Shown here piece after piece: positions 32,056 through 42,852 of a DNA stretch of 64,000 nucleotides. The stretch is from NCBI GenBank assembly GCA_963573305.1, contig OY754327.1, forward strand, positions 58,582,244 to 58,646,243, written 5' to 3'. Each line of letters opens with the position of its first letter. The first letter of the stretch is position 1. The notes beneath the pieces were generated by a model. It worked only from the letters and a program-made list of their open reading frames with translations. It did not search any database and was not told the origin of the DNA. Source of the stretch: Pyrrhosoma nymphula (taxonomy: Eukaryota > Arthropoda > Insecta > Odonata > Coenagrionidae). Position numbers and translations under genes: made by a program.

Positions 32056-34880
32056 ATTAGAGATTATGTTGCTGTGTTTTCATTAATTCTATAAGATAAG
32101 ATCCTAATTCATTCCGAGTAAATTCACCATGAGTTAAAATAACCAAATGTTTTATACACCTTATTTATCATATATGTAATGATCTTTCGTTCATCATTTT
32201 TTCAAACCCAACTTTTGAAAATACTAGGACCTGCTGAGGAATTATTGTAAAACTCTTCAGCAGCTGAATCTTAACCAAATAATTTAAAAAATGCTTTATT
32301 TATGCTGCGAAAAAGACGCACATTTGTGCAACTTTAAATGAGCTAACATAGGGACCTGGTATAATTTTAGATTATTGAAGTACAAATTTAATCAAATGAC
32401 TTTTAGGGTGAGATAGCCAGGTTACGAGCTACAAATTTGGGGAAAACTAATTTCATGGATTGACTTTTCCCATTATTTTCAGCATTTTGTGTAATCAATA
32501 CACTTATTTGAGAACAAATGCGGTACAATTCATTGACAGATTCTAAAAGTTTCAATACTTCGATAATAATAATAAAAAAGGATTTGAAGAAATGTTTAAT
32601 ACCAGAGAATAGAATTTTTTCCTTTGTTCGAATGCTTTATAATGTGAGATTGAGATTTTAAATTTTTACATTTTTATTTGAAAATTTCCTACAGCAGCCA
32701 TAGCCTAATGCATGATCCAATCTCATCGCAGCATTCTATGCTATAGAACGTGATGTTAATTTAATTACCAATCGATTTGATGATTTATCACATACTCATG
32801 GAAACATTTAATTTTAAACCAAATCGAATCTCGCCGAATTGATTACAAGCAGATTTTGATGGTGCGGCTGAGCAAAGTGGTAATTTTTTATTCCGGCATT
32901 CTCTTTCTCCTCAGCGATCAGTTTAAAGTGATGGAAATGCAATTAATTAGAAAACATGGGAGCCAAGCGAGATCACACATTGATCAAATGAGCCTTTTTA
33001 CCAGATGTGACAAGGATTAATAAGATACCGATTAAGACTTAAAGTTAATCGCCAAAAGTATATTAAAATCTGTATTCAATCACTTTTTGCTACTGTAAGT
33101 TTACTTGGGGTTTAAATGTTATTAATATGTTAATCCATCTTAGAATTATCTATCCTATATTTTAGTATTACACGAGCGGAAGATACCCGTTGAAATTCAA
33201 CGGGTGTGAAAAACATTAAACTTATTTTTTATAATAAAACCACAAAGCCCGAAGAAAAACAGTATGCGTGGTCATTCGAGGAGTTCGTAACCTATCTTGT
33301 ATGTTGTGTTCGTTATAGTAGACACACTGACAGTTTCCCAGGTTCACGGAGAGATGAGTGACTATTGGTTCACTTTCATGCACGGGAAACCCAAAAATCG
33401 GCCTCGCAGACTCATTACTACTTAAATAGCAACGGTTGATAGATGGTCACCTCGTCCCTTCGGTTCTCTTGAGCCGTCTTCTGAGTGATTAACAGCTTGA
33501 TCGCTTTCCTTGTGTATATACATATATTTGCATTCCATGACTTAATTCAGTTGCACTATTCAACGTTGATATGTGCGTTGATTATCTTAATCAGGATTGG
33601 ACAGTAGAGTACAATCCAGCGGTTGACACGTCAGGAGGAGTAATGGCAGCAGAAGCCATGTTTATTTGACCTATGAATCCTCTATCAATGGGACTGCGCC
33701 TTCGGCATAGCCATTGGATTGGCACAATCATTGGTTTCGGTTGCTAAATAAAACATTTATGGTGATTCTTAGTGCACTTGTCGATTTTCATGCACATATG
33801 TCGTTAATTGCGCAGAACTTCCGTTCTTATTTCGGATAAGAAGCATGTAGTGACGTCATTATAATTTCCGCCATCTTAAAGCAGATTGAAGGTTTGAAAC
33901 AGATGGGTCTGTATTTGAACCAGATTTAGAGCTGGTTACCCGTCTGTATGTTGGGTAAGGATGAAATTTGTGCGTTTCTTAGCGTAACCCGAGAAACACC
34001 ACGGGGAGAATCTCATGAGATCGCTGGTGGGCATGTTTTTGACCATCCAAATCTAACCTTTGTCGTTTTTCTTTCAAGGGTTCATTTTCTCGCAAATAAG
34101 ACATTCATTTTGTCTTAAAAGATTTTTTCGAAAGGTTACTCTTTTTTCTATTAGGCATGTTGATGGATATATTTTTAAGTCCAAGGAACGGAAACATAGC
34201 GGAAAGTGAGAGTCTAGAATAAGCATCTCGATGATTGAGTGAATGTACCTAAGTTAACTGCACATTAACACTTTTAAACGTATAAATAATTCGTGACGTT
34301 ACTGATGTGGGAATTGGTCTAAAAACAGTTCGCGATCGTAATGAGAGGCAGACGGTTTCCCTATGTGTAATACACCTGAGTACTAAACGATAATAAACAA
34401 CGCCGTGTTTTTTGTAGCAACAGAGGCATTATTACCATTGATATTCGCTGCACGTATATATTCTTTTAAGTGTGTAGTCTATTAATTCCTTTATGTGTAA
34501 CGTTTACTACGTAAGTGTTCTCCCATATATATGCCCCTTTGAGAGCTACTTTGAGAGTAGACGTTGAAGAGTATACTTGTTAAATATGCACTGAATTTGA
34601 CGATTACCCCCCGAAGCAATCTATCATGGGGGACTCCGGGATCTTCTTATACGGATTTGCTTTCTACGTACTATCATGGGCCTGCAGGAAAGCGTGATAT
34701 TAAAATGCTAGAGGCGTGAATATTCTATGAAAATGAAATCTCTGGTTGTCAAGGAAATATGTTATTGTTGATTTCAGGGAAAATGTGAGATTTTTCAACT
34801 GAAAACATGAATTTCAGACAAATACGGAGCAGAAGAAAATCGATTGATAAAATTAGAAATTATATTGATTTAGCCATCCG
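32056..34880. other. AT-rich DNA, nothing recognised
   Basis: No genes or long repeats seen. A 20-21-bp near-palindrome (ACCCGTTGAA…TTCAACGGGT) lies at about 33186-33206. Confidence 0.4.
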
Positions 34881-34939
34881 ATAAAAAAATTCCAGCCCTA
34901 TATCTTGAGTGAATGTACTTTGAAAAAGCAAAAAATGAA

Positions 34940-35340
34940 ACCACTGCACCGAACACAATGCTTAGCATGGACCACCACGGGGGACCTTCGGGGGTCTTTG
35001 GGGGCCCTTAGGGCTTTTTAATATAGCATATGATACAACCAGATATTTATTCTAGTTACATGCCAAATTTCAGCTCAATCGGTCCAGTAGTTTTTGCGTG
35101 ATGGAGCAACAGACAGAAAGAGACCATTACATTTTTATACATATTAGTAAAGATCACACCCTTAACCCTGAAAAAATAGGGTTTCAGTTAATTGAACCCT
35201 ACAGTGTTTGTTGTCTACCAGTAACAAACATGTGTTCCAAATTTCATCAAAATCGGTCGTGTGGTTTAGGAGGAGATGTGGAACATACATACATACATAC
35301 ATACATACATACATTGACTTTTATCTATATAAAGATGAGG
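34940..35340 (+). mobile_element. Two tandem LINE 3' ends (RTE-like) with CATA tail
   Basis: Two related tracts follow each other: CCAAATTTCAGCTCAATCGG at about 35067 and CCAAATTTCATCAAAATCGG at about 35240. Each is followed by a variable region and then by a T-rich end resembling TTTTATA…TATAAAGAT. The second carries a CATA tetranucleotide run. This layout is common in 3' ends of insect RTE-type LINEs and their SINE partners. No coding part is attached. Confidence 0.6.
35284..35314. repeat. CATA microsatellite
   Basis: About seven uninterrupted CATA units inside the LINE 3' end. Confidence 0.9.
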
Positions 35341-35819
35341 CAATTCACCTATACCATTGTTTAAAGTTCACAATTAAAATACAAATATTAGGCCCGGTTT
35401 CATAATCTATGGTTAAATATTTTCTCGGTATGGCAACTGAAACTAATACGTTCTCCCACGCTCTCGTCAACTAATCGACAGTTTTATATAATATAGATAA
35501 CCAAATCTCTTAGTTTATATGAAGTTAGTGAAAAGGCTACGTCACCTTGCGGATTACGTAAGCCAGATATTTCAAAACCGAGCCATGGTGGCTTTAATTT
35601 GAGATGTTATCCTTATTTCCTGCGCCTTGGTACCTATGTGAAGGAAATAGTGCTGCCGAATGATGAATGTGAAAAAAAATAACTAAAAAAGGTATTCGTT
35701 AAAAATCTCCAGTAAATTGAAGTTATCAATATATTTTAAAATGAAACTACGTTAGAGTTTTGGAGCGAGAATATTTTTTTGGTACGTTTATGAAACATTC
35801 GCTTCATATTGCCGATGGT

Positions 35820-36484
35820 GGCGGATTATTAGAATTAAAGAGTTCAGATACCTTAGGTAGTTGTCCTCATTATTATTTTCAAAGCGTCCTGATTTCTACT
35901 GGAAACACCTAGAATGTATTAAAGAAATGATTGTTCAAATAGATTCATTAAAAAAAGTATCCTTAATAAACATGCATATTTACGGCATATTAGTGCAGTT
36001 CAGAATGGATACCAATCAAAGATATGCGATTGCCTGTGACGCTTAACTCATGAGAAAAACTCAAAGCTTGCCCTGACACTGAGGTCCAAAATATGTGTTC
36101 ATGTTTGAGACCACATTGAAGAGCTTATTAATACATGCCCGAGCCATAATGAAAGAAATTGTGAACATGGCTGTTGAAGTATTGAAATTTTATTATGTCC
36201 CTCCTGAACCTGGGCGCTGGTGGCAGATATATGACGATCATAACATGGTATACGAATTTCTTAACGTTTTCCCTTGAATGTTAAGTCTCGAAGAGAATGG
36301 TGACCCAGGGCTTGACCTGGAGAGGCTTAACATTAATACATTCAACATTTCAAAGTCCAATCCTTTTCGGGTATTTAATTTTAGCAACGTGGAAGATAAA
36401 ATAACTCATCTTCAACGCCAAATCTTTTTAATCAAAGGAAAATCACGCATAAAATATAAATCAGAGTCTAATGAGAATATTTGA
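35820..36484 (+). other. Unassigned coding-like stretch
   Basis: Three consecutive plus-strand frames (35861-36046, 36095-36277, 36278-36484) have protein-like composition, e.g. VLKFYYVPPEPGRWW, and are separated by stops. This could be an old pseudogene or transposon relic. I recognise no family and there are no clear splice sites. Confidence 0.2.
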
Positions 36485-36805
36485 AATTCCCATTTCTAGA
36501 GGGCTTCAAATCGATGTGGCATAATTATATGTTACGACATATAGAGATAGAATGGTGAAAGAATAGTTTCTAAGCTTCATGGAAGTGTACGCACCAGATG
36601 CGTGGCTTCCCACTTCATGAGTAAACTCTTCACTGGTTTCCAGCGGGTTCAGAATTTTAGGTACAGACGCTTCGATGACTAACTCCGTCATCATTTTCAA
36701 GGTGGTTGATCGATAACAAAATGATGGCGAAGTCAGTCATGGAAACGCCTGTACCTGAACTCCTGACCCAGTTGGAAACCGGTGAACTATTGACTCACAT
36801 AGATG

Positions 36806-37229
36806 GAACTAATGAAATGCGGAGCCAAATGAAACGGATCAAGAGTCGAAAGATACGGATCAAGGGTTGAAAGAGCGGATGAATCAAATAAATAGACCGG
36901 CAGTTCACCATTTAAGAGCCGAAGATGGTCACGCCGCCTGGGTGGCGGAGTTGAACTACGAAAAATGACGTAATTTTCCACATTTTATGACGTATTCTCA
37001 TGAGTAAATCAGAGAGTAATGAGATGAGTTCTCACGAGAATGCGTCATAAAATGTGGAAAATTACGTAAATTTTCGTAGTTCAACTCCACCACCCATGCG
37101 GCGTGACCATCTTCGGCCCTCCAATGGTGAACTGCCGGTCTATTTATTTGATTCATCCGCCCTTTCGACTCTTGATCCGTGTCTTTCAACTCTCGATCCG
37201 TTTCATTTGGCTCCGCATTTCATTAGTTC
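36806..37229. mobile_element. Fold-back element, 199-bp arms, 26-bp loop
   Basis: Arms 36806-37004 and 37031-37229 have equal length and are inverted copies at roughly 90% identity. Both carry GAACTACGAAAA or its complement, GTCACGCCG, and CGGATCAAGAG variants. Open frames on opposite strands (36787-36981 minus and 37054-37344 plus) encode near-identical peptides only because the arms mirror each other. No hammerhead-like motif was found in it, so it is a different family from the 10.3- and 23.7-kb elements. Confidence 0.85.
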
Positions 37230-37365
37230 AATCTCACCTGTCGTTAGGAACGTGAAATGGAGCCACCATAGGACCTTGGCCGATCGTGCGCCGATCATTA
37301 AAAGAGCGAAACGGATCTCCCGCCTTTCCGCAAAGAGTCAATAAAAAGGTGATATTACAAAACAA

Positions 37366-37701
37366 CCCCCCTGGTGGGCTGCTGTGTCTGAAACGCTCGA
37401 GATAATTCCGATCACGCAACTAAGGAGTCACGTGGTACAATCACGGATGGTTCGAGATTTTGGTGTGCTTGAACATTTCGGATGGATAACTTTGCGTCCA
37501 ATGCGTCCAATATGCTGTTTATTGCGTCTCTAATCAGGATTTTTAACTCGATGATAATATTCCGGTGAAGGAATCTCGATCGGGAAGTCTGCGTGAGATT
37601 TTTAAGAGCGTTTCAAATACTTCAAATCTGGAACTGTTCGTGATTGTACCACGTGACTCCTTAGTTACGTGATCATCCCGAGAATTTCAAACACAACCCC
37701 C
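37366..37701. mobile_element. Inverted-repeat element just upstream of an exon
   Basis: CACGCAACTAAGGAGTCACG at 37413 pairs with its complement at about 37652-37671. The match continues through GTGGTACAATCACG, and a looser match extends outward to CCCCCTGGTGGG against CCATGGGGG. The arms are about 80 bp with a spacer of about 190 bp. It ends about 60 bp before the splice acceptor at 37760. Confidence 0.7.
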
Positions 37702-37760
37702 ATGGTTCGCCGTAAAAGCACCAGATACGTCACTCTCTCTGTCTCTCCATCTCGTTTCAG

Positions 37761-37937
37761 ACCTCGTCCTGCTGACGACGGACGTCCCGACGCTGCTCGG
37801 GGTCGCCTCCGGCCTCGCCGTCTTCACCGCCCTCATCTGCTTCGTGCTCAAACTCTTCTCCCGCGCCCGGTTCGCGCGGCCGCGTCACTTTGCCAACGCC
37901 AACCTCGCTCCTCCGATCCTCTTCTCTTCCGAAACTG
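37761..37937 (+). CDS. Internal exon encoding a transmembrane segment
   Basis: A pyrimidine-rich tract ending TTTCAG precedes 37761, and GTGAGT follows 37937, an excellent acceptor/donor pair. The 177-nt exon is phase 1 at both ends (2 + 58 codons + 1). The peptide starts LVLLTTDVP, then has a hydrophobic run TLLGVASGLAVFTALICFVL of about 20 residues. A basic stretch (KLFSRARFARPRH) and NANLAPPILFSSETG follow. By the positive-inside rule the C-terminal side would be cytosolic, as in synaptotagmin-type membrane proteins, but I cannot assign the family. The strong GC and CpG content contrasts with flanking introns. The upstream coding exon was not found. One other frame is also open, but only this one makes a membrane helix and joins in phase to the next exon. 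Confidence 0.75.
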
Positions 37938-38052
37938 GTGAGTCCTGGGAGGAGTGGTCTACGTGGATGTGTGTGTATTTGTGCATAGAGTGTGTAAATC
38001 ACAAGAATAATACTTTGGATGATTCCTTTTCATGACCTCTTTTTTTATTATT

Positions 38053-38700
38053 TTGTATTTATTTCTTCTTCTTTCAGGAGATATAGGTCTATTAATTTGA
38101 AAAATATTTATTACTCTTTGCCCTCGTTTCGTGTTTGTGTATATGTACGCTTCTTTAGGTCTGCAATGAAAATATTGGTCATTTTTTACATCGATGGAAT
38201 ATGGTTTTCAATTTTTTGTACATATTTATGTTAAAAAGTTTGTATACATTTGATTTTTCAAGTAATCTCAGAGAGAGTTCCTTCTAAATTAAATGCTTGA
38301 TGATACCTTCGTTGTTAAAAAAACAGACATCGCCAAATTAAGTAAAATGTATTATAATTTGATATGTTGTAACAACACTAAATTATATTTTGATTTTCGA
38401 AAGCACCTAAATCCACAGCAATTGAAAACAAACAATAAATAGTAACGAAGGTATCATCAAGCAATTAATCCAGAAAGAACTCTTTCTAAGGTAACTTGAA
38501 AAATCAAATGTATAAACACTTTTTAACATAACTATGTGCAAAAAATTGCAAACCATATTCTATGAATGTACAAAACGTCCAATATTTTCATTTTAGCCCT
38601 TAAGAATCATGTATACACATGCGAAACGTCGGCTAAGAGTAATAAATATTTTTCAAATTAATAGACCTATATCTTTTGAAAGAAGAAGAAAAAAATACAT
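38053..38700. mobile_element. ~650-bp fold-back element with ~260-bp arms
   Basis: The left arm (about 38053-38315) and right arm (about 38443-38700) are inverted copies at roughly 80-85% identity, from TTCTTCTTTCA at the outside to GCTTGATGATACCTTCGTT at the inside. The spacer of about 127 bp is AT-rich. Each arm has a decayed hammerhead-like block: plus strand 38599-38630 (CTTAAGA, spacer, CATG-type stem, GAAACGTC), and on the minus strand in the left arm CTAAAGA…GAAACGAG. It starts about 115 bp after the transmembrane exon. Confidence 0.8.
38599..38630 (+). ncRNA. Decayed hammerhead-like motif in fold-back arm
   Basis: CTTAAGA (one change from CTGANGA), spacer A, a hairpin around CATGTATACACATG, then GCGAAACGTC with a GTC triplet at 38628-38630. 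The mirrored arm has CTAAAGA and GAAACGAG. Confidence 0.4.
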
Positions 38701-38835
38701 AATAATACTTTGTTTAGTCCACACTTTATTTAGTACCTCGCCTGGTTTCAACGCTATCAACGCTCGCGTCATTTTCGAGAGGTTTTACAGCAAAGAATTT
38801 TCGGTCAGTGTCTGTTTTTCGTTAAGGTTAGGGGT

Positions 38836-39131
38836 TTTTGAAGGAAGGGGGAGGGATTAAAATTCACTGGGAGTAAAGGATTGAACACTGCAGCTTCCAC
38901 TTAGATGTTTATTTAACACGACCATGGTTTCGTAGCAGTGCTACATCATCAGGTGAACAGTAAGTCAAGCATAAGTGGTATATATAGTACAAAACCGTTG
39001 GGAAAAGTGCAGTGTTCAATCCTTTACTCCCAGTATGATTGACTTCCACAAAGTATTGCCTGAAACTGTATCGATTAAAACTCACTTAGTTTCTTAGAGT
39101 GAGTTATAATCCCTCCGCCTTCCTTCAAAAA
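38836..39131. mobile_element. Penelope-like snap-back element with central hammerhead
   Basis: Two nested inverted repeats frame it: TTTTGAAGGAAGGGGGAGGG at about 38836 against CCCTCCGCCTTCCTTCAAAA at 39111-39130, and TGGGAGTAAAGGATTGAAC against GTTCAATCCTTTACTCCCA (to about 39033). The right arm has about 60 extra bp. Between the arms lies a single, well-preserved hammerhead-like motif on the minus strand. No ORF is present. Confidence 0.75.
38914..38960 (-). ncRNA. Best hammerhead-ribozyme-like motif of the window
   Basis: On the minus strand: TTCAC, CTGATGA (38952-38946), spacer T, stem II GTAGC/GCTAC with loop ACT, GAAA (38931-38928), self-complementary CCATGG as stem III, and TC, so the cleavage triplet is GTC with predicted scission between 38920 and 38919. 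GTGTTAAATAAAC follows. CAC before the core pairs with GTG after the scission site as a minimal stem I. All conserved core bases are intact. The one anomaly is the unpaired T between core and stem II, shared by the other copies. Small hammerheads with such stem III are known from Penelope-like retroelements. Confidence 0.65.
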
Positions 39132-39365
39132 ACAACCTTCTTTTAACCTGAAGGAAAGAAGAGGTAAAAGACATTGCCTGAAATTACTTTGTAATAAACC
39201 TTTCGATAATGACGCGGGCATAGATAGGGTAGAAACCGGTCGTGGATCTCAAAGCAAAGCACTCTATTACCCTTTCTTTTTCTAATGCCGCAATTCCATA
39301 AAGTAAATTCGCCGAATATCAACACATACCGCGTGTGTTGAAGGAACCCTTATAGAGTGACGGGA
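39132..39365. other. Intronic, nothing recognised
   Basis: No supported feature. Confidence 0.4.
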
Positions 39366-39367
39366 AT

Positions 39368-39600
39368 CGGGTTGATGTGGTGGCTAGGGTATTGGCTTCC
39401 CATCCCGATGGGCCCCGATTTGAATCCCAGCGGTGGCGGAGATTTTTTCAGTGATAAGCAGGCCCTCACTTGGGTGCTTTGTGGAGAGCACTTCAAATAG
39501 TATTGAAATTTTGGACTCTCTGGCCTTAGCCTAATCCTAAGCCTTAATGCTTGCACCGGGATTCATTCCACCTTCTCCCCTAAAATCTAACAAAACCTTC
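39368..39600 (+). mobile_element. tRNA-derived SINE
   Basis: The head reads GTGGTGGCTAGGGTATTGG (A-box-like), CCCATCCCGATGGGC (a stable anticodon-like arm) and GATTTGAATCCCAGCGGTGG (B-box at 39417-39427). A body follows with GAGAGCACTTCAAATAGTA. It resembles the 8.3-8.5 kb SINE in the GCACTTCAAATA segment. The end is estimated. Confidence 0.7.
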
Positions 39601-41872
39601 TTTCTTACACACCACAAGTACTTCCTTAGTTACTTCCCTTATGATTGCAGTTGTGGGTGATCTTCCAAAATAACAACATGACTCGTCAAAGGTTGACTAT
39701 CCACTAACGAATGGATGGACAATGAGCTGCACAGAGTTAACAATATTGTTACTTTCGTAATGTCTTCATATCACTTCCGTATCTCATACTTCGGTGAGAT
39801 TCAAAGGTTCAACATAATAATTAAGCAAGAGAATATTTAAGGTCCTTGCGCATGTTTGAAGTGTGTTTTTTTCGTGAAATAACCAAAATCAACATCTATT
39901 CTGAGCGTATATTATCCAAAAAAGGTCACGAAAAACGCTTTTTAATGAACTTTCTTAAGTTTACACATTTTGAGAGAATTTTTCATGATCCATTTTAGCC
40001 TTATTTATTTTTTGTACAGAATATGCGTTGTTTATTTACTCAATATGGCTGATTGTGTATAAATAATGTCCATTTTTTTCTGCGCTGTCGTAAGTAGTAA
40101 ATACATTCATTTTAAATGTATTTAGTATTTTGATTAGCGTGAGATCACTATTATTTTTAAAATGATGATTCCACCACAAATATTTTAGAGCACGTGTTTT
40201 GCTGGTGCTTGTCTATGCGTCTTTGTGGTGGTGCGTATCTATGTTTGTGGTGAAAGGCATATCGACGCGCGATCCCCACTTCTTTACAGCGCGAAACCTT
40301 TTCGCCAGACAGCAAGAACGTAAGAATTAATTTTATAGCGTTAGACACAGTCCTAACCGAAAAAAACATCTTGTGCTGATTGGCTCGCCTTTGACTTGAC
40401 GTCCTAATTGTGACAGAATCATTACTCGACTCCTCTCCTTAACATATGTGGATTCATATGAACTCTGTTTACAATTAGAGAAGAGAGTATCATCACAAAT
40501 TACATGACGAAATGGCGTCTTCCATGCAGTGAGAGGCAGGGATTGCGTAAGAAGAACATTGTTGCCATATTTTATCGGGTTTTATGCGTGTTTCCTGGAA
40601 AAACTCTTTTAATTTGAAAAATATTTTAAATGATATGCTTGTATCCTTACACTTATTTTCACATATGAACGTTACATATTAAACTCATGCGATCCCAATC
40701 TATAATAATTAAGAAAGATCCGAACGCCTATGTGCGTATCTATTGACCTTGCAGACTAGCTAAAACTTCAGAAATGATTTAGGAGGGCTATAGAAATGAT
40801 CTCTTACTAAGTCATGAGCTAAGGAGAAGAAGCTATACCCAAAGGCTCTCGCTTGGTGACAGTTGATCAAATAGTTTAATCATTAAAAGGTGGTTTGAAG
40901 TTTCTAAATATTTATCAGTAAGAATGGGGAATGGAAAGCCAGTCGTTGAAACCGCTTAGCCACGTTGGAATAGGACCTCTATTTCATGACTTTCTTAGTT
41001 ATGTCGAACAGTCTTCTGTTTTTATTCTGCAAACGCCGCATTCCTGCCTCTGTACGTTAAGATTGATGCCGAAGGTTTTTGTGATGACATTGCGTACATC
41101 CTCCCATGTGAAGGAGGTCTCTTCAAATGGAACTTCTTTGCCAAACTTTTCTCACAGCAATCTTAATGCTCATTGCACCCTACGTTTAACCCTATGACAG
41201 CAACTTCAATTTCAGCATCATGACCTTCCTCCAATAAAAGCGTTCTGGAGAAGATGTTCGACGCCAGCATTTCCTTTACGCGATGCCCTAGAATTTGAAA
41301 CGGCGAATATGACTGTGTGAGAGGGAGAGCAAAAAAGAGAGAAAGAGACAAGAGGAAGGATATATGATAGCAGTGATAGCATTGGCAGAATCCCCACTCC
41401 TAAGTTACTGCACATGAAGTATAATCTGCAACCTACGTACGTTTCTGACATAAATTCCAGCAGAGTGGCTGTCATATCCACGTAGTTAAAAAATAATATG
41501 AAATAAGGCCATAGTTCAAGAGGTCGGTGAAAACAATCAAATTAAATGGCTAAAATCCTTAGAGCCAGCGTTTAGGCGTTCTCAACTGTGTCAGTAATAT
41601 CCAGATTAATGAAGTCAGCTTCAAGGGAGATTGTTTTAGTTCACATGAAAGGTATACCTCTTCTCCAACTGATCTCTCCTCATTTGTCTGGCTTTCCAAT
41701 AAATTTTTTTCCTATGGTAAATGATGCGTGTACCGCACGGAATGGTACTCTTGCGAATATTAACTGTTAGCCTCACCCCCACCCCCTACTTATGGGGATG
41801 AAGTGGTGGAAGTATATGGAAAAAGTTGACTCCCTATTTCTTATCACTAAAAATGATGGTTTTATTTCAATT
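39601..41872. other. Intronic AT-rich DNA, nothing recognised
   Basis: Only short unsupported frames. Confidence 0.4.
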
Positions 41873-42034
41873 TAATGTGTAAGGAGATATTTCACGTCTG
41901 CCGAAATCGGCGATGGAAATAAAGAGAAATTGCTGTGAGTAGTAAACCCTCCTGGACCAGGAATCGAACTACGGATCTTTGGCTTACTGGGCCAATGCGC
42001 AGACCACGATGCTACGCAGACTTCCTGATTCCTT
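41873..42034 (-). mobile_element. tRNA-derived SINE, minus orientation
   Basis: Read from 42030: GTCTGCGTAGCATCGTGGTC (A-box-like), TGCGCATTGGCCCAGTAAGC, then GTTCGATTCCTGGTCC (B-box). The head shares TGCGCATTGGCCC and CCTGGTCC with the plus-strand SINE next to it. The two heads face each other a few bases apart. Confidence 0.7.
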
Positions 42035-42043
42035 GAATTAGGG

Positions 42044-42285
42044 AAGCCCGGGTAGCGTAGTGAGTTGCGCATTGGCCCGGCAAGTCAAAGGTCCGTGGTT
42101 TAATTCCTGGTCCTGGAAATTTTTCCCAAGGCAGTTTCTACGTATTTAAGAGTAAGTTTCATCATTCGTCTAATGTACAAGAAGTCGTTAAGTCTTGCTC
42201 GTAAGGCAGAAATCAACATCTACAAAATAACCTGTAAGCCATCTGAAGGGTGTGTGGCAGTTGTGAGTAAACACCAACGTTAAGG
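42044..42285 (+). mobile_element. tRNA-derived SINE, plus orientation
   Basis: Head: CCCGGGTAGCGTAGTGAG, TGCGCATTGGCCCGGCAAG, GGTTTAATTCCTGGTCC. The body includes TCATCATTCG…TCTTGCTCGTAAGGCAG. It ends with CTGTAAGCCATCTGAAGGG and GTGTGTGGCAG, an ending seen in RTE-mobilised SINEs. Confidence 0.7.
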
Positions 42286-42499
42286 TTAGTATAACTAAAT
42301 CTTTTGGTGCATTAAAATGCTTGTCACGAAGCGAAGGCTCACAGGCATGCACTACAATATAGGTATGATACCAATATTAGAGGGACCGTTTGTATTAATG
42401 CATTATGCAGCTACATAAATGGACAGATATACAAGATACTGAATACATGCATGGCGTGCTGTTAGTACTAGTCAGATTCATCTACATGCCGCCACAACG

Positions 42500-42545
42500 G
42501 TTGTAGATGACTCTGGTACTGTAGATGTACTCTGGTACTAGGTAG
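42500..42545. repeat. Short imperfect tandem repeat
   Basis: TGTAGATGACTCTGGTACTG is followed by TGTAGATGTACTCTGGTACT, a two-copy duplication of about 20 bp. Confidence 0.6.
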
Positions 42546-42785
42546 CAGATAAGGATAAAAGCATTAGGAAGTAAATCAACTAACTAGCTACACTAAATAT
42601 TGAAAAACCTAGTTAAAAGTCTCATTGGCAGCTGTTATGATCCCTTATCGTTCGAGGGAAAAATAAAAGTTGCAAATCTGTCCGTTCTGCAGTCTAGTTC
42701 CCTAATTTTATTCTCATGATCTGATCTATCGGAGCATGTCGGATTTCGTTAAATGCTATTAACGTTGTCAGAAAATAAATTTTAA

Positions 42786-42852
42786 TTTTCATCATTCGTG
42801 TACTGCACAAAATGTCGTCGAGTCTTGCTCGTAAGGCAGTAATGAAAATACC
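42786..42852 (+). mobile_element. SINE body fragment
   Basis: TTTCATCATTCGTGTACTGC…GTCTTGCTCGTAAGGCAG repeats the body of the SINE at 42155-42222 with a few substitutions. No head is attached, so it is a 5'-truncated copy. Confidence 0.7.

Noticed and set aside
36787..37344. Two frames on opposite strands encoding nearly the same peptide
   Set aside because: They are mirror images of each other within a 199-bp-arm palindrome, not genes.
39368..39440. tRNA gene
   Set aside because: Same reasoning: promoter boxes and one stable arm only, followed by a SINE body.
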